This document shows positions 8,311 to 17,323 of a stretch of 64,000 nt of DNA, piece after piece. Position 1 is the first letter of the stretch. The number at the start of each line of letters is the position of its first letter. The position numbers were made by a program, and so were the translations under genes. The notes below the pieces were generated by a model. That model was not told where the DNA came from and searched no databases. It saw only the letters and a list, made by a program, of their open reading frames with translations. Location: positions 1 to 64,000 of the forward strand of contig WYDT01000027.1 of the NCBI GenBank assembly GCA_013122435.1, written 5' to 3'. The DNA is from Chloroflexi bacterium AL-N1. GTDB taxonomy: Bacteria > Chloroflexota > Chloroflexia > Chloroflexales > Roseiflexaceae.

Positions 8311-10446
8311 TTAATCATCCTTTGGTTTTTGCCGAAGAAGCGCCAACGACCGACCATGTAACTTATACTTTTGGGAAGGTCGCCATGTCGGTAGATCTTT
8401 GCCATTAGGTTCAGTTGTATCAATAAGAGTCTCCCAAATCTGCCCACGCTTAACGCTTGGTAGTTTGAAGGAAATCGCTTCGTGATAAGCATTCATCAAC
8501 AGCAGCATGGTTTTGTCACGAATAATACGGCCCCGTTCGTCCCATTCATCAAGTGCTTCACCATTTAAGAGCATGCCGATGCAGCGCACGAGTCCATTAT
8601 TCCATTCCTCATCATCCATCTCTCTGCCGTCGGGGCGTAGCCAGATAACATCGCGCACATCGCTGCCATGGATGCTGCGACCCTGGAAGAATTTGGGCCG
8701 ATGGAGAATGGGATGTTCCCGGCGAATCTGGATGAGTTTGCGGGTAAATTCAAGCAGTTCATGAGCCTGATCGTCGAGTTCCCAGTTGATCCAACTAAGT
8801 TCGTTGTCCTGGCAGTAGGTGTTGTTGTTCCCCTGCTGCGTACGATTTAGCTCATCGCCAGCGAGAATCATGGGGACGCCTTGCGAGAGTAGGAGGGTGG
8901 CCATGAAGTTACGTTGCTGACGCGCGCGTAGTTTGTTAATCTCAGGGTCGTTGGTCGGTCCTTCGGTACCATGGTTCCAGCTATTGTTGTGGTTGTCACC
9001 GTCACGGTTATCTTCGCAGTTAGCCCAGTTGTGTTTTTCATTGTAACTGACCAGATCACGCATGGTAAAGCCATCGTGTGCGGTCACAAAGTTGATACTG
9101 GCATAGGGCCGACGACCATTATGTTGGTACAGGTCGCTCGATCCGGCGACACGATAAGCCAGTTCAGCTACCTGTGACATGTCACCCTTCCAGTAGCGCC
9201 GGACGGTATCGCGGTATTTACCATTCCATTCAGCCCAAAGTACTGGGAAGTTCCCTACTTGATAGCCACCTGGTCCAACATCCCATGGCTCAGCAATCAG
9301 CTTGACCTGTGATATGATAGGGTCCTGGTGGATAATTGTAAAAAAGGCCGAAAGTTGGTCGACTTCGTGAAGTTGGCGGGCCAGTGCAGAAGCAAGATCA
9401 AAGCGAAATCCGTCCACATGCATCTCGGTGATCCAATAACGCAGGCTGTCCATGATGAGTTGGAGTGTACGTGGGTGAAGCACGTTTAGGGTGTTACCAG
9501 TTCCGGTATAGTCGACATAATAGCGTTGATCTGTTGGCAACAGGCGATAGTATGACTGATTATCAATACCACGGAACGAGAGTGTCGGTCCGAAGTGATT
9601 GCCTTCACCGGTGTGGTTGTAGACCACATCTAAGATAACTTCAATACCAGCTGAATGGAAGGCGCGCACCATCGATTTGAATTCACGGACCTGCTCTCCT
9701 ACTGAGCCATTAACACTGTAACGTACATCGGGAGCAAAAAAGCCGATGGTGTTGTATCCCCAATAGTTGGTTAAATCGTTTTCTACAAGGTGGCGATCAT
9801 CAACGTGATGGTGCACCGGAAGCAGTTCGACGGCTGTGACCCCCAGCGATTGGAAGTATTCGATCACAGGGGGGGATGCGAGGCCAGCGTACGTGCCACG
9901 CAGTTCCTCTGGTACTTCCGGATGCTGCATGGTAAAACCTTTAACGTGCACTTCATAGATGATTGAGTCATGTAATGGGATTGAAGGATGACGATCATCG
10001 CCCCAGATGAATGATGGATCAGCGACAACACATTTTGGTACAAATGGTGCGCTATCAAGGTCATCAATAGAAAGATCTCCATCTTTGTGCCCTATCCGAT
10101 AACCAAACATAGCGTCGTGCCACCGCACAACCCCGTTGATCGCTTTGGCGTAGGGGTCAATCAGTAGTTTGGACGGATTAAAGCGATGTCCATTTTGTGA
10201 TTCGTTTGGGCCATGCACTCGATATCCATACAGTTGCCCAGGTTGTAGCCCTGGAACATACACATGCCAGACAAGATCGGTGTATTCAGGCATGTTGATA
10301 CGGCGTGACTCATATAGATCATCAGGTGAATCAAAGAGACACAACTCAACCTGTGTGGCATTTTCCGAGAAGAGTGCAAAGTTAACACCCTGTCCATCCC
10401 AGGTTGCACCGAGAGGATAAGGTTTACCAGGCCAAAGGATTGCCAT
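8311..10446 (-). CDS. glgX: Glycogen debranching enzyme GlgX
   Basis: 711 residues, normal for isoamylase-type debranching enzymes that cut alpha-1,6 branches of glycogen. It has an N-terminal CBM48 domain (YPLGATWDGQGVNFALFSENA) cut here to type, then GH13 motifs: DVVYNHTGEGN, nucleophile in GFRFDLASALAR, acid/base in IAEPWDVGPGGYQVG and 'FVTAHDGFTMRDLVSYN'. The ATG is preceded by GAGGAG at seven bases. Together with treZ it suggests glycogen turnover feeding trehalose synthesis, a common pairing in bacteria. Confidence 0.95.
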   Translation of the reverse strand: MAILWPGKPYPLGATWDGQGVNFALFSENATQVELCLFDSPDDLYESRRINMPEYTDLVWHVYVPGLQPGQLYGYRVHGPNESQNGHRFNPSKLLIDPYAKAINGVVRWHDAMFGYRIGHKDGDLSIDDLDSAPFVPKCVVADPSFIWGDDRHPSIPLHDSIIYEVHVKGFTMQHPEVPEELRGTYAGLASPPVIEYFQSLGVTAVELLPVHHHVDDRHLVENDLTNYWGYNTIGFFAPDVRYSVNGSVGEQVREFKSMVRAFHSAGIEVILDVVYNHTGEGNHFGPTLSFRGIDNQSYYRLLPTDQRYYVDYTGTGNTLNVLHPRTLQLIMDSLRYWITEMHVDGFRFDLASALARQLHEVDQLSAFFTIIHQDPIISQVKLIAEPWDVGPGGYQVGNFPVLWAEWNGKYRDTVRRYWKGDMSQVAELAYRVAGSSDLYQHNGRRPYASINFVTAHDGFTMRDLVSYNEKHNWANCEDNRDGDNHNNSWNHGTEGPTNDPEINKLRARQQRNFMATLLLSQGVPMILAGDELNRTQQGNNNTYCQDNELSWINWELDDQAHELLEFTRKLIQIRREHPILHRPKFFQGRSIHGSDVRDVIWLRPDGREMDDEEWNNGLVRCIGMLLNGEALDEWDERGRIIRDKTMLLLMNAYHEAISFKLPSVKRGQIWETLIDTTEPNGKDLPTWRPSQKYKLHGRSLALLRQKPKDD

Positions 10447-10909
10447 TAGATGTCTCCTCTATTTGGTTGTTTATCAAGAAAGTTATTCATTACTCTGTCA
10501 CAAATAATTGTCTTTTGTATGGTGATCGATAGGACACAGACCTTAATGAGGATATAGCGCAAACCGATCATGCATCATCTGATTCAGGGGGCGTAGGCTG
10601 TTGATATGTACCAGCAAAGTGTGAAAGTGGGTCTCAATGAAGCGACGAAGCGAAACGTACTGATGCGATGCCGCAGGCAGGGCAGACATCACTTGTGCGA
10701 TAAGAGTCGTTGTCATCAAAAGGTCATTTCAACGCGATACACATGTTTGAACCACTTTCAAGCAGTTGTATCACGATCAAAAACCACGCGAAAGAATATC
10801 ATCCCGCGCGGCTTTGCAACTTAGACTTCCTCTAACCTATAGTACCACAAATTGATCGTTACGTGTATCAATCCTATTTTCACGATAGTCTGACTCAAAG
10901 GTTTTGTGT
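10447..10909. other. Intergenic region without a supportable gene
   Basis: 463 bases between the divergent ends: the start of glgX (leftward) on the left and the end of the glycosyltransferase (leftward) on the right. The only open frame (72 codons) has no SD and an unnatural composition. I see no clear terminator hairpin and no promoter better than weak matches; it must contain the glgX promoter. Confidence 0.5.
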
Positions 10910-12085
10910 TTAGTATTCATCATGTATGATGCGTCCCCGCCATACTACGCCGTGTCCCTGCCAGGCACGTATAAACGCATAAGATGCAATACCAAAATAG
11001 CTGGCGAGTCCGATAGGATACAGGAGACCCCAGCAAGCAGAGATACGATAGCGATGATGCATAATCCAGCCAACTGAACTTATGGTAAGCAAGGCCAAAC
11101 CCATGCCATGCAGCAATAGAACAAGGCCAAGAGGACCAGGTTGGACCAACCACAGCATGAGCCCCGTAAAGATGATATAGATTGGTGCAAAGGCAATAAG
11201 CGCCTGTCGAAGCCCGATCCAGACCGAACGTAGGCCACCGCTGCGATGGCCTGCTACGGCATTTTTAGCGAGTCCCTCTGAAAGGCTGTCCCACCCATCA
11301 TACATGCGTATCGCCAACAAATGTGAGGCGGCAAAGGCCATAATTGCATACCCGACATTTTTTACGTGTCGTCCAAAATCAACATCTTCTAACACACTTG
11401 ATCGCACCGCCGTATGACCTCCAACTGCTTCATAGACAGTGCGTCGAATAAAGATGCACGGTCCATTCGTAAAAGCAAGTGGTGAGCGGGGTTTGTTGAC
11501 GAGCTCTGGTGGATAGAGGCTGTACAAAAGGGACAAAAAAGCCGGCATCACCAGCTTTTCAGCGAGCGAACCAAACTGTTGTAGTGGTAGTAAGGTAATC
11601 AGATCGAAAGAGCGGGTTTGTGTCTGATGCACCAGTGTTTGAAGTAACATCGGTGCTGGTATGACATCTGCATCGAGGAAGATAAGCCACTCGCCATTCG
11701 CATGGTTTGCTGCTTGCCAACATGCCCAGCATTTCCCAACCCATCCCGTTGGAAGTGGCTGCCCCTGTATAATAGATAACTTGGGTAGTCTGTCTGCGTA
11801 GCGTTGCGCGACATCTGCGGTACCATCGGAGGAGTGATCGTCAATGATGATGACCTCAAACGAACGATAGGTCTGGCTGGTTAATCCCTCCAGACAGAGG
11901 CCAATTCGTGCAGCTTCATCACGTGCTGGAATCAGAATGGAGATGAGTGGGGCGGGTGATAGTATTGTGTCTGGGGATGCCGGTTGTGGCATCATGATCT
12001 CGCGTTTAATATCCTGCATACATAATGTTGTGACCAGTAGGACAATGGTCGTGATGAGTATATAGAAAAGTAAGTTTGTAATCAT
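10910..12085 (-). CDS. Family 2 glycosyltransferase, possibly carotenoid glycosyltransferase
   Basis: 391 residues: an N-terminal membrane helix (residues 5-22), a GT2 catalytic domain (LISILIPARDEAARI, IIIDDHSSDGTAD, GEWLIFLDADV, then VLEDVDFGRHV) and three or four C-terminal membrane helices. The 'LPTGWVGKCWACWQAA' stretch and 'LEDVDFG' followed by 'YDGWDSLSEGLAKN' fit the branch that includes CruC and CrtQ carotenoid glycosyltransferases. Roseiflexus and Chloroflexus make glycosylated carotenoids, so this is attractive but unproven; hopanoid or other lipid acceptors are possible. It is divergent from the GNAT gene at 12244. Confidence 0.75.
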   Translation of the reverse strand: MITNLLFYILITTIVLLVTTLCMQDIKREIMMPQPASPDTILSPAPLISILIPARDEAARIGLCLEGLTSQTYRSFEVIIIDDHSSDGTADVAQRYADRLPKLSIIQGQPLPTGWVGKCWACWQAANHANGEWLIFLDADVIPAPMLLQTLVHQTQTRSFDLITLLPLQQFGSLAEKLVMPAFLSLLYSLYPPELVNKPRSPLAFTNGPCIFIRRTVYEAVGGHTAVRSSVLEDVDFGRHVKNVGYAIMAFAASHLLAIRMYDGWDSLSEGLAKNAVAGHRSGGLRSVWIGLRQALIAFAPIYIIFTGLMLWLVQPGPLGLVLLLHGMGLALLTISSVGWIMHHRYRISACWGLLYPIGLASYFGIASYAFIRAWQGHGVVWRGRIIHDEY

Positions 12086-12243
12086 ATAGTATTTACGTTA
12101 GACAAAACGAAAAGCTCCCCCATGGCTGCAGCATATAAGATTGCGTATACAAATGATATTTGGTATCCTGAGCAAATTTGTAGTACATTGATATGGAGTT
12201 CATAATAGTGTATTTAGTCTGCTTCTAGAAAAATAATCGATCC

Positions 12244-13128
12244 ATGTCACTCTTTTTTCGGAGGCTCGATATCAATTTAGCAGTACCGCGTGAAGGGCAT
12301 CTTGATGACCTGATGGCCATCTCACGACTTCTACGCACCGAAAAACATCGATTTTTAGGTGTTCCTGGTGGTGAGTTGCCCGCACTTGTTGCAGGTGCAC
12401 CAACGATGTTACTAGTGTCTGGCCCCGCCATATGGGGTGTTGTCGTCGCTAGTTGGCAGATTCAGAATGTGTCCTGGCTGCGTGTGATTGCCTTTGCGAA
12501 TGGCTTACCGCCCAAAGATGGCTTTCCTGCATTGCTCGGACCATTTCATGCGCTCCTACGCACAAAAGGTATTCAACATATTTTCTATGCAGGGGATATC
12601 TCAGCCGATCTCTGGATCCAGCCACTTCTACAATCCTATGGGTATGTTCATGACACACAGGTTGTTGTGTACGAAAAGCATACCATGGATATCCCATCTT
12701 TGGGGAATACTCAGGTGCGTATTCGTCCTGTGCAACCTGTTGATCTGGCAGCGATTTTACAGGTTGATCAGGTGTGTTTTACGTCACAGTGGATGAAAGA
12801 TGATGGCGTTATTGGCGCATCAATCACTGAAGCCCCCCTTTTTATTGCGGCTGAGTTTGATGATGTAATTGTTGGCTATGCGTTTGTTTCTTCGCATTTT
12901 GATGGACATCTCATTCATCTCGTACGGATCGCGGTCGATCCAGCATACCAGGGTCTGGCGATGGGAGTACGCCTATTGGCTGAAGTGACCTCATATGCGC
13001 GTTCGGTGGGGGCACACACGCTGGCTTTGAATACGCAAGCAGATAATCACAATGCCCAACGTTTGTATGAGTGGTTTGGGTTTCAACGAACCAACGAGCA
13101 CCAGACAATTATGCGCTATGATTTGTAG
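12244..13128 (+). CDS. GNAT-family N-acetyltransferase
   Basis: 294 residues. The C-terminal half is a typical GNAT domain: VRIRPVQPVDLAAILQ, 'LIHLVRIAVDPAYQGLAMG' (acetyl-CoA loop of the Q/R-x-x-G-x-G/A type, here QGLAMG) and LALNTQADNHNAQRLYEWFGF. The N-terminal ~150 residues look like a second, degenerate GNAT fold without the pyrophosphate loop. The substrate cannot be deduced; RimI-like features are only general. No strong SD precedes the ATG. A weak promoter match TTGATA-17-TATTTA lies upstream around 12190. Confidence 0.8.
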   Translation: MSLFFRRLDINLAVPREGHLDDLMAISRLLRTEKHRFLGVPGGELPALVAGAPTMLLVSGPAIWGVVVASWQIQNVSWLRVIAFANGLPPKDGFPALLGPFHALLRTKGIQHIFYAGDISADLWIQPLLQSYGYVHDTQVVVYEKHTMDIPSLGNTQVRIRPVQPVDLAAILQVDQVCFTSQWMKDDGVIGASITEAPLFIAAEFDDVIVGYAFVSSHFDGHLIHLVRIAVDPAYQGLAMGVRLLAEVTSYARSVGAHTLALNTQADNHNAQRLYEWFGFQRTNEHQTIMRYDL

Positions 13129-13169
13129 TTCAGTGTTACTACACAGGCCAGAGAAAGTTGGTAGATGGC

Positions 13170-13199
13170 TTGGTTGTTAACCTGTCGTCATGGTATACT
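13170..13199 (+). promoter_or_regulatory. Possible promoter of the moxR gene
   Basis: TTGGTT, 18-base spacer, TATACT with TG one base upstream of the -10. About 120 bases before the moxR ATG. Confidence 0.4.
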
Positions 13200-13320
13200 T
13201 GGCACGCAGTTAAGATACAATAGACTTACAAACTAGATTATCGACCGTTTCGTCAAAGACAGCATACTCCACTTATCAGATGAGTCTGCCTATTGAACAT
13301 TGGTTACCTGAAGGGGTTGT

Positions 13321-14304
13321 ATGGATACCATCAAACAGATTGCTGATCGCGTTATAGAAAATGTAGAACAAGTCATTATTGGCAAGCGTGATGCCATAGA
13401 GCTAGTCTTAATCGCACTGATGTGTAAAGGGCATGTATTACTTGAAGATGTGCCTGGAACCGGCAAGACAATGCTGGCAAAAGCTATCGCGCGGTCACTA
13501 GGGTGTACCTTCAAGCGTATTCAATTTACCCCTGATTTATTACCATCCGATGTGACCGGCATTTCTATTTTTAATCAGCAGACCCGCGAATTCGAGTTTC
13601 GTCCTGGCCCCATCATTGCACAAACTGTGCTGGCTGATGAGATAAATCGAGCGACACCCAAAGCCCAGAGTGCGTTGCTGGAGGCAATGGAGGAACGCCA
13701 GGTTACGGTCGATGGCACAACCTATGAGATGCCCAAGCCATTCATCGTATTAGCAACGCAGAATCCTATTGAGTACGAGGGGACGTTTCCTCTTCCAGAA
13801 GCCCAGCTTGATCGCTTTTTGTTACGTATTCATCTGGGCTATGCGAGTAAGTTTGATGAAATAAATATCCTGCGTCGTCAACGTCAAGCGCATCCCATTG
13901 ATAGTGTTGCACAGGTGGTTTCCGCAGAGACCTTACTCGATCTGCAAGAGCGTATTAAAGATATTTACCTTGATGAGTTAATTGAGGAATATATTGTTTC
14001 GTTGGCAACTGCGACACGTCATCATGAAGATGTGTATCTCGGAGCGAGTGCTCGCGGCTCATTGGCGCTCTACCGGGCGTCTCAGGCACGTGCTGCTTTA
14101 CAGGGGCGCGATTATGCTTTGCCTGATGATGTGAAAGCCCTTGCTGAGGCAGTGCTTGGCCATCGACTGATTATCAGTCCGGCTGCGCGTATTCGCAATG
14201 TTGCTGCCTCCACAGTCGTCAACGATATTTTGAATGCGGTGTCAGTGCCTGGTGCCCGTGCTGGTCGTCGCTTTGATCGTGCAACGGCCCCAGCGACAGG
14301 TTAG
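13321..14304 (+). CDS. MoxR-family AAA+ ATPase
   Basis: 327 residues. Walker A is EDVPGTGKTMLAKAIA near residue 45, Walker B is LADEINRATPKAQSALLEAM near 110, and the sensor and arginine-finger segment reads 'VLATQNPIEYEGTFPLPEAQLDRF'. MoxR ATPases act as chaperones for assembly or metal insertion of partner proteins, usually with a von Willebrand factor A (DUF58) protein encoded next door. Here no DUF58 or VWA gene is adjacent, since nadA follows after a terminator, so the partner is elsewhere. Confidence 0.93.
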   Translation: MDTIKQIADRVIENVEQVIIGKRDAIELVLIALMCKGHVLLEDVPGTGKTMLAKAIARSLGCTFKRIQFTPDLLPSDVTGISIFNQQTREFEFRPGPIIAQTVLADEINRATPKAQSALLEAMEERQVTVDGTTYEMPKPFIVLATQNPIEYEGTFPLPEAQLDRFLLRIHLGYASKFDEINILRRQRQAHPIDSVAQVVSAETLLDLQERIKDIYLDELIEEYIVSLATATRHHEDVYLGASARGSLALYRASQARAALQGRDYALPDDVKALAEAVLGHRLIISPAARIRNVAASTVVNDILNAVSVPGARAGRRFDRATAPATG

Positions 14305-14335
14305 CCTAAACTGCCATTGTCAATGCAATGCTTGT

Positions 14336-14365
14336 TAAGACACCGACAGATGGAGCGGTGTCTTA
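14336..14365 (+). terminator. Terminator after moxR
   Basis: TAAGACACCG and CGGTGTCTTA form a perfect 10-bp stem with a 10-base loop, followed by CTATCTTT. It separates moxR from the nad promoter. Confidence 0.7.
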
Positions 14366-14454
14366 CTATCTTTAACCAATCCCTGATCTCAATGTACCTT
14401 ATTCCAAAGGCAAAATCCCTTGTATTTCCATATTATATGTATGTTATAGTCATC

Positions 14455-14483
14455 TTGACAATTTGAGCATTGTCTTCTATACT
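14455..14483 (+). promoter_or_regulatory. nadABC promoter
   Basis: TTGACA, 17-base spacer, TATACT. Predicted start near 14490, giving a leader of about 100 bases before the nadA ATG at 14593. Confidence 0.72.
14457..14474. promoter_or_regulatory. Candidate operator overlapping the nad promoter
   Basis: GACAAT-6-ATTGTC is a perfect inverted repeat lying on the -35 and the spacer. A further ATTGTC is at 14491-14496. Position fits a repressor site. NAD genes in bacteria are often controlled by NiaR, NrtR or NadQ; which one applies here is unknown. Confidence 0.5.
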
Positions 14484-14512
14484 TGATGTTATTGTCAAAT
14501 TAACACATTTGC

Positions 14513-14535
14513 AAATGGCCGTAAGGCCGTTTTTT
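14513..14535 (+). terminator. Short hairpin with U-tract in the nadA leader (possible attenuator)
   Basis: GGCC-GTAA-GGCC, a GNRA tetraloop closed by four GC pairs and extended by a U.G and three A-U pairs, runs straight into six T. It lies between the predicted start site and nadA, so early termination is possible. The stem is short and the case is not strong by itself. Confidence 0.45.
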
Positions 14536-14545
14536 ACAGTCTTAT

Positions 14546-14566
14546 TTAGTGTGAAGATAACACTAA
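14546..14566. repeat. Inverted repeat in the nadA leader
   Basis: TTAGTGT and ACACTAA, perfect 7-bp arms around a 7-base centre. Either an RNA hairpin that competes with the upstream one or a protein site. About 27 bases before the nadA start. Confidence 0.45.
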
Positions 14567-14592
14567 CATGTGTGCTAAAGGAAATCATCATT

Positions 14593-15564
14593 ATGACTAC
14601 AATCGCAATGTCGCCTGCCCAGGAGCAGACCGCAGAGATAGTTGATATGATCCAGCAACGTAAGCGTGAGCGCAATGCTGTGATTTTGGCCCACAATTAC
14701 CAGTATGGTGAGATTCAGGATCTGGCTGATTTTGTCGGTGACTCGCTCGGTTTATCGCAGGTCGCAGCGCGTACGGATGCCGATGTTATTGTGTTTTGTG
14801 GTGTGCATTTTATGGCTGAAACGGCAGCTATTCTTTGTCCTGACAAGACCGTCCTGTTACCCGATCTGGAAGCAGGGTGCTCGCTGGCCAGCTCGATCAC
14901 GGCGGATCAGTTGCGGGATTGGAAAACTGAACATCCTGGTGCTGTCGTCGTTTCCTATGTCAACACCACGGCTGAAGTCAAGGCTGAGAGTGATTATTGT
15001 TGTACCTCCGGCAATGCGTTACGCGTTATTCAGGCCATCCCGGAAGACCGCGAAATCTTATTTTTACCAGACATGTTTTTGGGGAGCTATCTCCGTAAGG
15101 TTACTGGACGCCCCATGCATATCTGGGCCGGTGAATGCCATGTGCATGCCGCGATCAAACCAGCAATGGTCAATGGTATGCGCGAGGCCAATCCCGATGC
15201 CGAATTTCTGATTCACCCTGAGTGTGGTTGTGTGAGTTCAACCATGCATTATTTAGAGCGCGGCCTGATCGATAAAGAAAACACCCATATCCTTTCGACA
15301 GAAGGTATGATCAATCATACCGAGAAAAGCTCGTCCTCGCAATTTATTGTAGCAACTGAGATCGGTGTGTTGCATCGTATGCAGAAGGCCAATCCAGACA
15401 AGCAATTCCTCCCTATCGATGAGTCGATTTCGTGTCGTTATATGAAAATGATTACACTTGATAAGGTGTTACGCTCGCTTCAAGAGAATGTGCATCATGT
15501 TACCGTGCCACAGGAGGTTGCCGAACGTGCGCGTGGCTCTATTGATCGTATGGTCTCATTGTAG
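14593..15564 (+). CDS. nadA: Quinolinate synthase
   Basis: 323 residues from the ATG at 14593, chosen over an upstream in-frame start because of AAAGGA nine bases before it and because family alignment begins near 'AEIVDMIQQRKRERNAVI'. NadA condenses iminoaspartate with dihydroxyacetone phosphate into quinolinate using a [4Fe-4S] cluster. Conserved motifs are ILAHNYQYGEIQDLADFVGD (start), EAGCSLASSI, AGECHVHAAI, HPECGCVSS and SCRYMKMITLDKVL, which supply the cluster cysteines. First gene of a nadA-nadB-nadC operon with short gaps. Confidence 0.96.
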   Translation: MTTIAMSPAQEQTAEIVDMIQQRKRERNAVILAHNYQYGEIQDLADFVGDSLGLSQVAARTDADVIVFCGVHFMAETAAILCPDKTVLLPDLEAGCSLASSITADQLRDWKTEHPGAVVVSYVNTTAEVKAESDYCCTSGNALRVIQAIPEDREILFLPDMFLGSYLRKVTGRPMHIWAGECHVHAAIKPAMVNGMREANPDAEFLIHPECGCVSSTMHYLERGLIDKENTHILSTEGMINHTEKSSSSQFIVATEIGVLHRMQKANPDKQFLPIDESISCRYMKMITLDKVLRSLQENVHHVTVPQEVAERARGSIDRMVSL

Positions 15565-15607
15565 CCGAATGTAATTGCTTTTATACCCTAAACTAGGAAA
15601 CGTGAGT

Positions 15608-17275
15608 ATGAGTTTGAATTTGCCGACGACTGTAGTCGATGTACCACGCTATGTTATTCCATCATTGCCTGAACACTATGAGCAGTGCACCACCGATATT
15701 CTCGTGATTGGTGGTGGCGCAGCAGGTCTTGCTGCGGCACTACGTGCCGCAGAACAAGCAAACGTTATGGTGCTTACTCGCGGTTCACTACCCGAGAGCA
15801 ACTCGTCCTGGGCACAGGGAGGCATTGCTGCGGCCCTTGATGCTGTGGACTCACCTGCGATCCACATTGCCGACACACTGGTAGCGGGTGCGGGCCTCTC
15901 CGATACCGATGCGGTGAAAGCGCTTGCCTGTGAAGCTCCTGCCATGATGCGTGAGATGGCCCAGATCGGTGTCCCCTTTGAGCGTGTATCGGAGGATACG
16001 TTTGCGCTAGGGCTAGAAGGCGGTCATTCGCGGCGTCGTATTTTGCATGTTGGTGATGCCACCGGCTGGGCCTTAATGCACACTTTAATCGAACGTGTGC
16101 GAGCATGTACGCGTATTCGTGTTTTGGAGTGCTATCAGGCGGTTGATCTGATTGGTGCACCAGGTCGTTGTGAAGGGGCGCTGGTGCGTTCCGATGATGG
16201 AAAATGGACCGTCGTTCGTGCACAGGCAACCATTCTTGCGACAGGTGGAGCGGGAGCACTGTATGGTTTGACCAGCAATCAGTCTGTGGCGCTTGGTGAA
16301 GGCATTGCAATGGCCTATCGTGCCAGGGCTTCCGTGGCGGACATGGAGTTTGTACAATTCCATCCAACCGTCTTTCGTACGCGCACGGGCACAGGCTTTC
16401 TGATCAGCGAGGCCACTCGTGGCGAAGGTGGTCGGCTGCTGACAACAGATGGCCATCGGTTTATGCTCGATTACGACCCGCGCGCTGAATTGGCGCCCCG
16501 TGATATCGTGGCGCGGGGGATCTTTGCAGCGATGCGCCAGTCTGGTAGCGATCATGTGTTGTTGGATCTGACACATCTGCCCGAAGATGTGCTTGAGCAA
16601 CACTTTCCCACCATCTGTGCACGCTGCCGTGATGAAGGCATTGATCCACATGTTACGCCTATTCCAGTGGCACCTGCCGCACATTATCTGATGGGTGGTA
16701 TTCGTACTGATCACGATGGCGCCACTGATGTTGCTGGCCTCTATGCCGCAGGTGAATGTGCATGTACCGGCGTGCATGGAGCAAATCGGCTGGCCAGCAA
16801 CTCGCTTCTCGAATGCTTAGTCTTTGGGAGACGTGCTGGTGCTGCTGCGTTAGTGTCTGCTCAAAAATCGGCTTCTCTGACCGATATTCGAGCTATGTTT
16901 CAACCTTACGAGGGTCGATCAGTTACCACACAGACCATGCCAGACTGGCGCGACCGTCTGGCATCGATTATGCGGACATATGCTGGTATCCAACGATCAG
17001 CCGGTGAACTTGCGGCGGCACTCGATTTTCTCGCCACATTGCCTGTGAATGCCTCGCTTACCGATGCTGAGTCGATCACGGCTGCAAATGCGGCATTGAC
17101 AGCATGCCTGATCGTGACCAGTGCACTGTTGCGCGAGGAGAGTCGTGGCGCACATTTCCGCTCTGATTTTCCTGTTACTGATGATGCGTGGCGTGTGCAT
17201 CTGGTATTTAGCTATGGTCAACAACCGTATCCTGTTGAACACATTGCCGACGAAATTACGTTGCAGGCGGCGTAA
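15608..17275 (+). CDS. nadB: L-aspartate oxidase
   Basis: 555 residues. The flavoenzyme oxidises L-aspartate to iminoaspartate for NadA. Visible motifs: FAD-binding VIGGGAAGLAAALRAAE, SSWAQGGIAAALD, the active-site region MEFVQFHPTVF, GEGGRLLTTDG, and 'GVHGANRLASNSLLECLVFG' near residue 400. The alternative is the succinate dehydrogenase flavoprotein, but SSWAQGGIA and the nadA/nadC context decide for NadB. The ATG at 15608 fits family starts; the gap to nadA is 43 bases. Confidence 0.96.
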   Translation: MSLNLPTTVVDVPRYVIPSLPEHYEQCTTDILVIGGGAAGLAAALRAAEQANVMVLTRGSLPESNSSWAQGGIAAALDAVDSPAIHIADTLVAGAGLSDTDAVKALACEAPAMMREMAQIGVPFERVSEDTFALGLEGGHSRRRILHVGDATGWALMHTLIERVRACTRIRVLECYQAVDLIGAPGRCEGALVRSDDGKWTVVRAQATILATGGAGALYGLTSNQSVALGEGIAMAYRARASVADMEFVQFHPTVFRTRTGTGFLISEATRGEGGRLLTTDGHRFMLDYDPRAELAPRDIVARGIFAAMRQSGSDHVLLDLTHLPEDVLEQHFPTICARCRDEGIDPHVTPIPVAPAAHYLMGGIRTDHDGATDVAGLYAAGECACTGVHGANRLASNSLLECLVFGRRAGAAALVSAQKSASLTDIRAMFQPYEGRSVTTQTMPDWRDRLASIMRTYAGIQRSAGELAAALDFLATLPVNASLTDAESITAANAALTACLIVTSALLREESRGAHFRSDFPVTDDAWRVHLVFSYGQQPYPVEHIADEITLQAA

Positions 17276-17323
17276 GATACGGATTAAAGCGCGAATTTTT
17301 TTACGAATGAAGAGGCAATTTTA

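Noticed and set aside
10606..10824. 72-codon frame in the glgX upstream gap
   Set aside because: No SD, basic Cys/His-rich composition, no recognisable motif.
16085..16777. 230-codon frame opposite nadB
   Set aside because: Antisense shadow of a strongly conserved gene; Cys/His/Thr-rich, unnatural composition.
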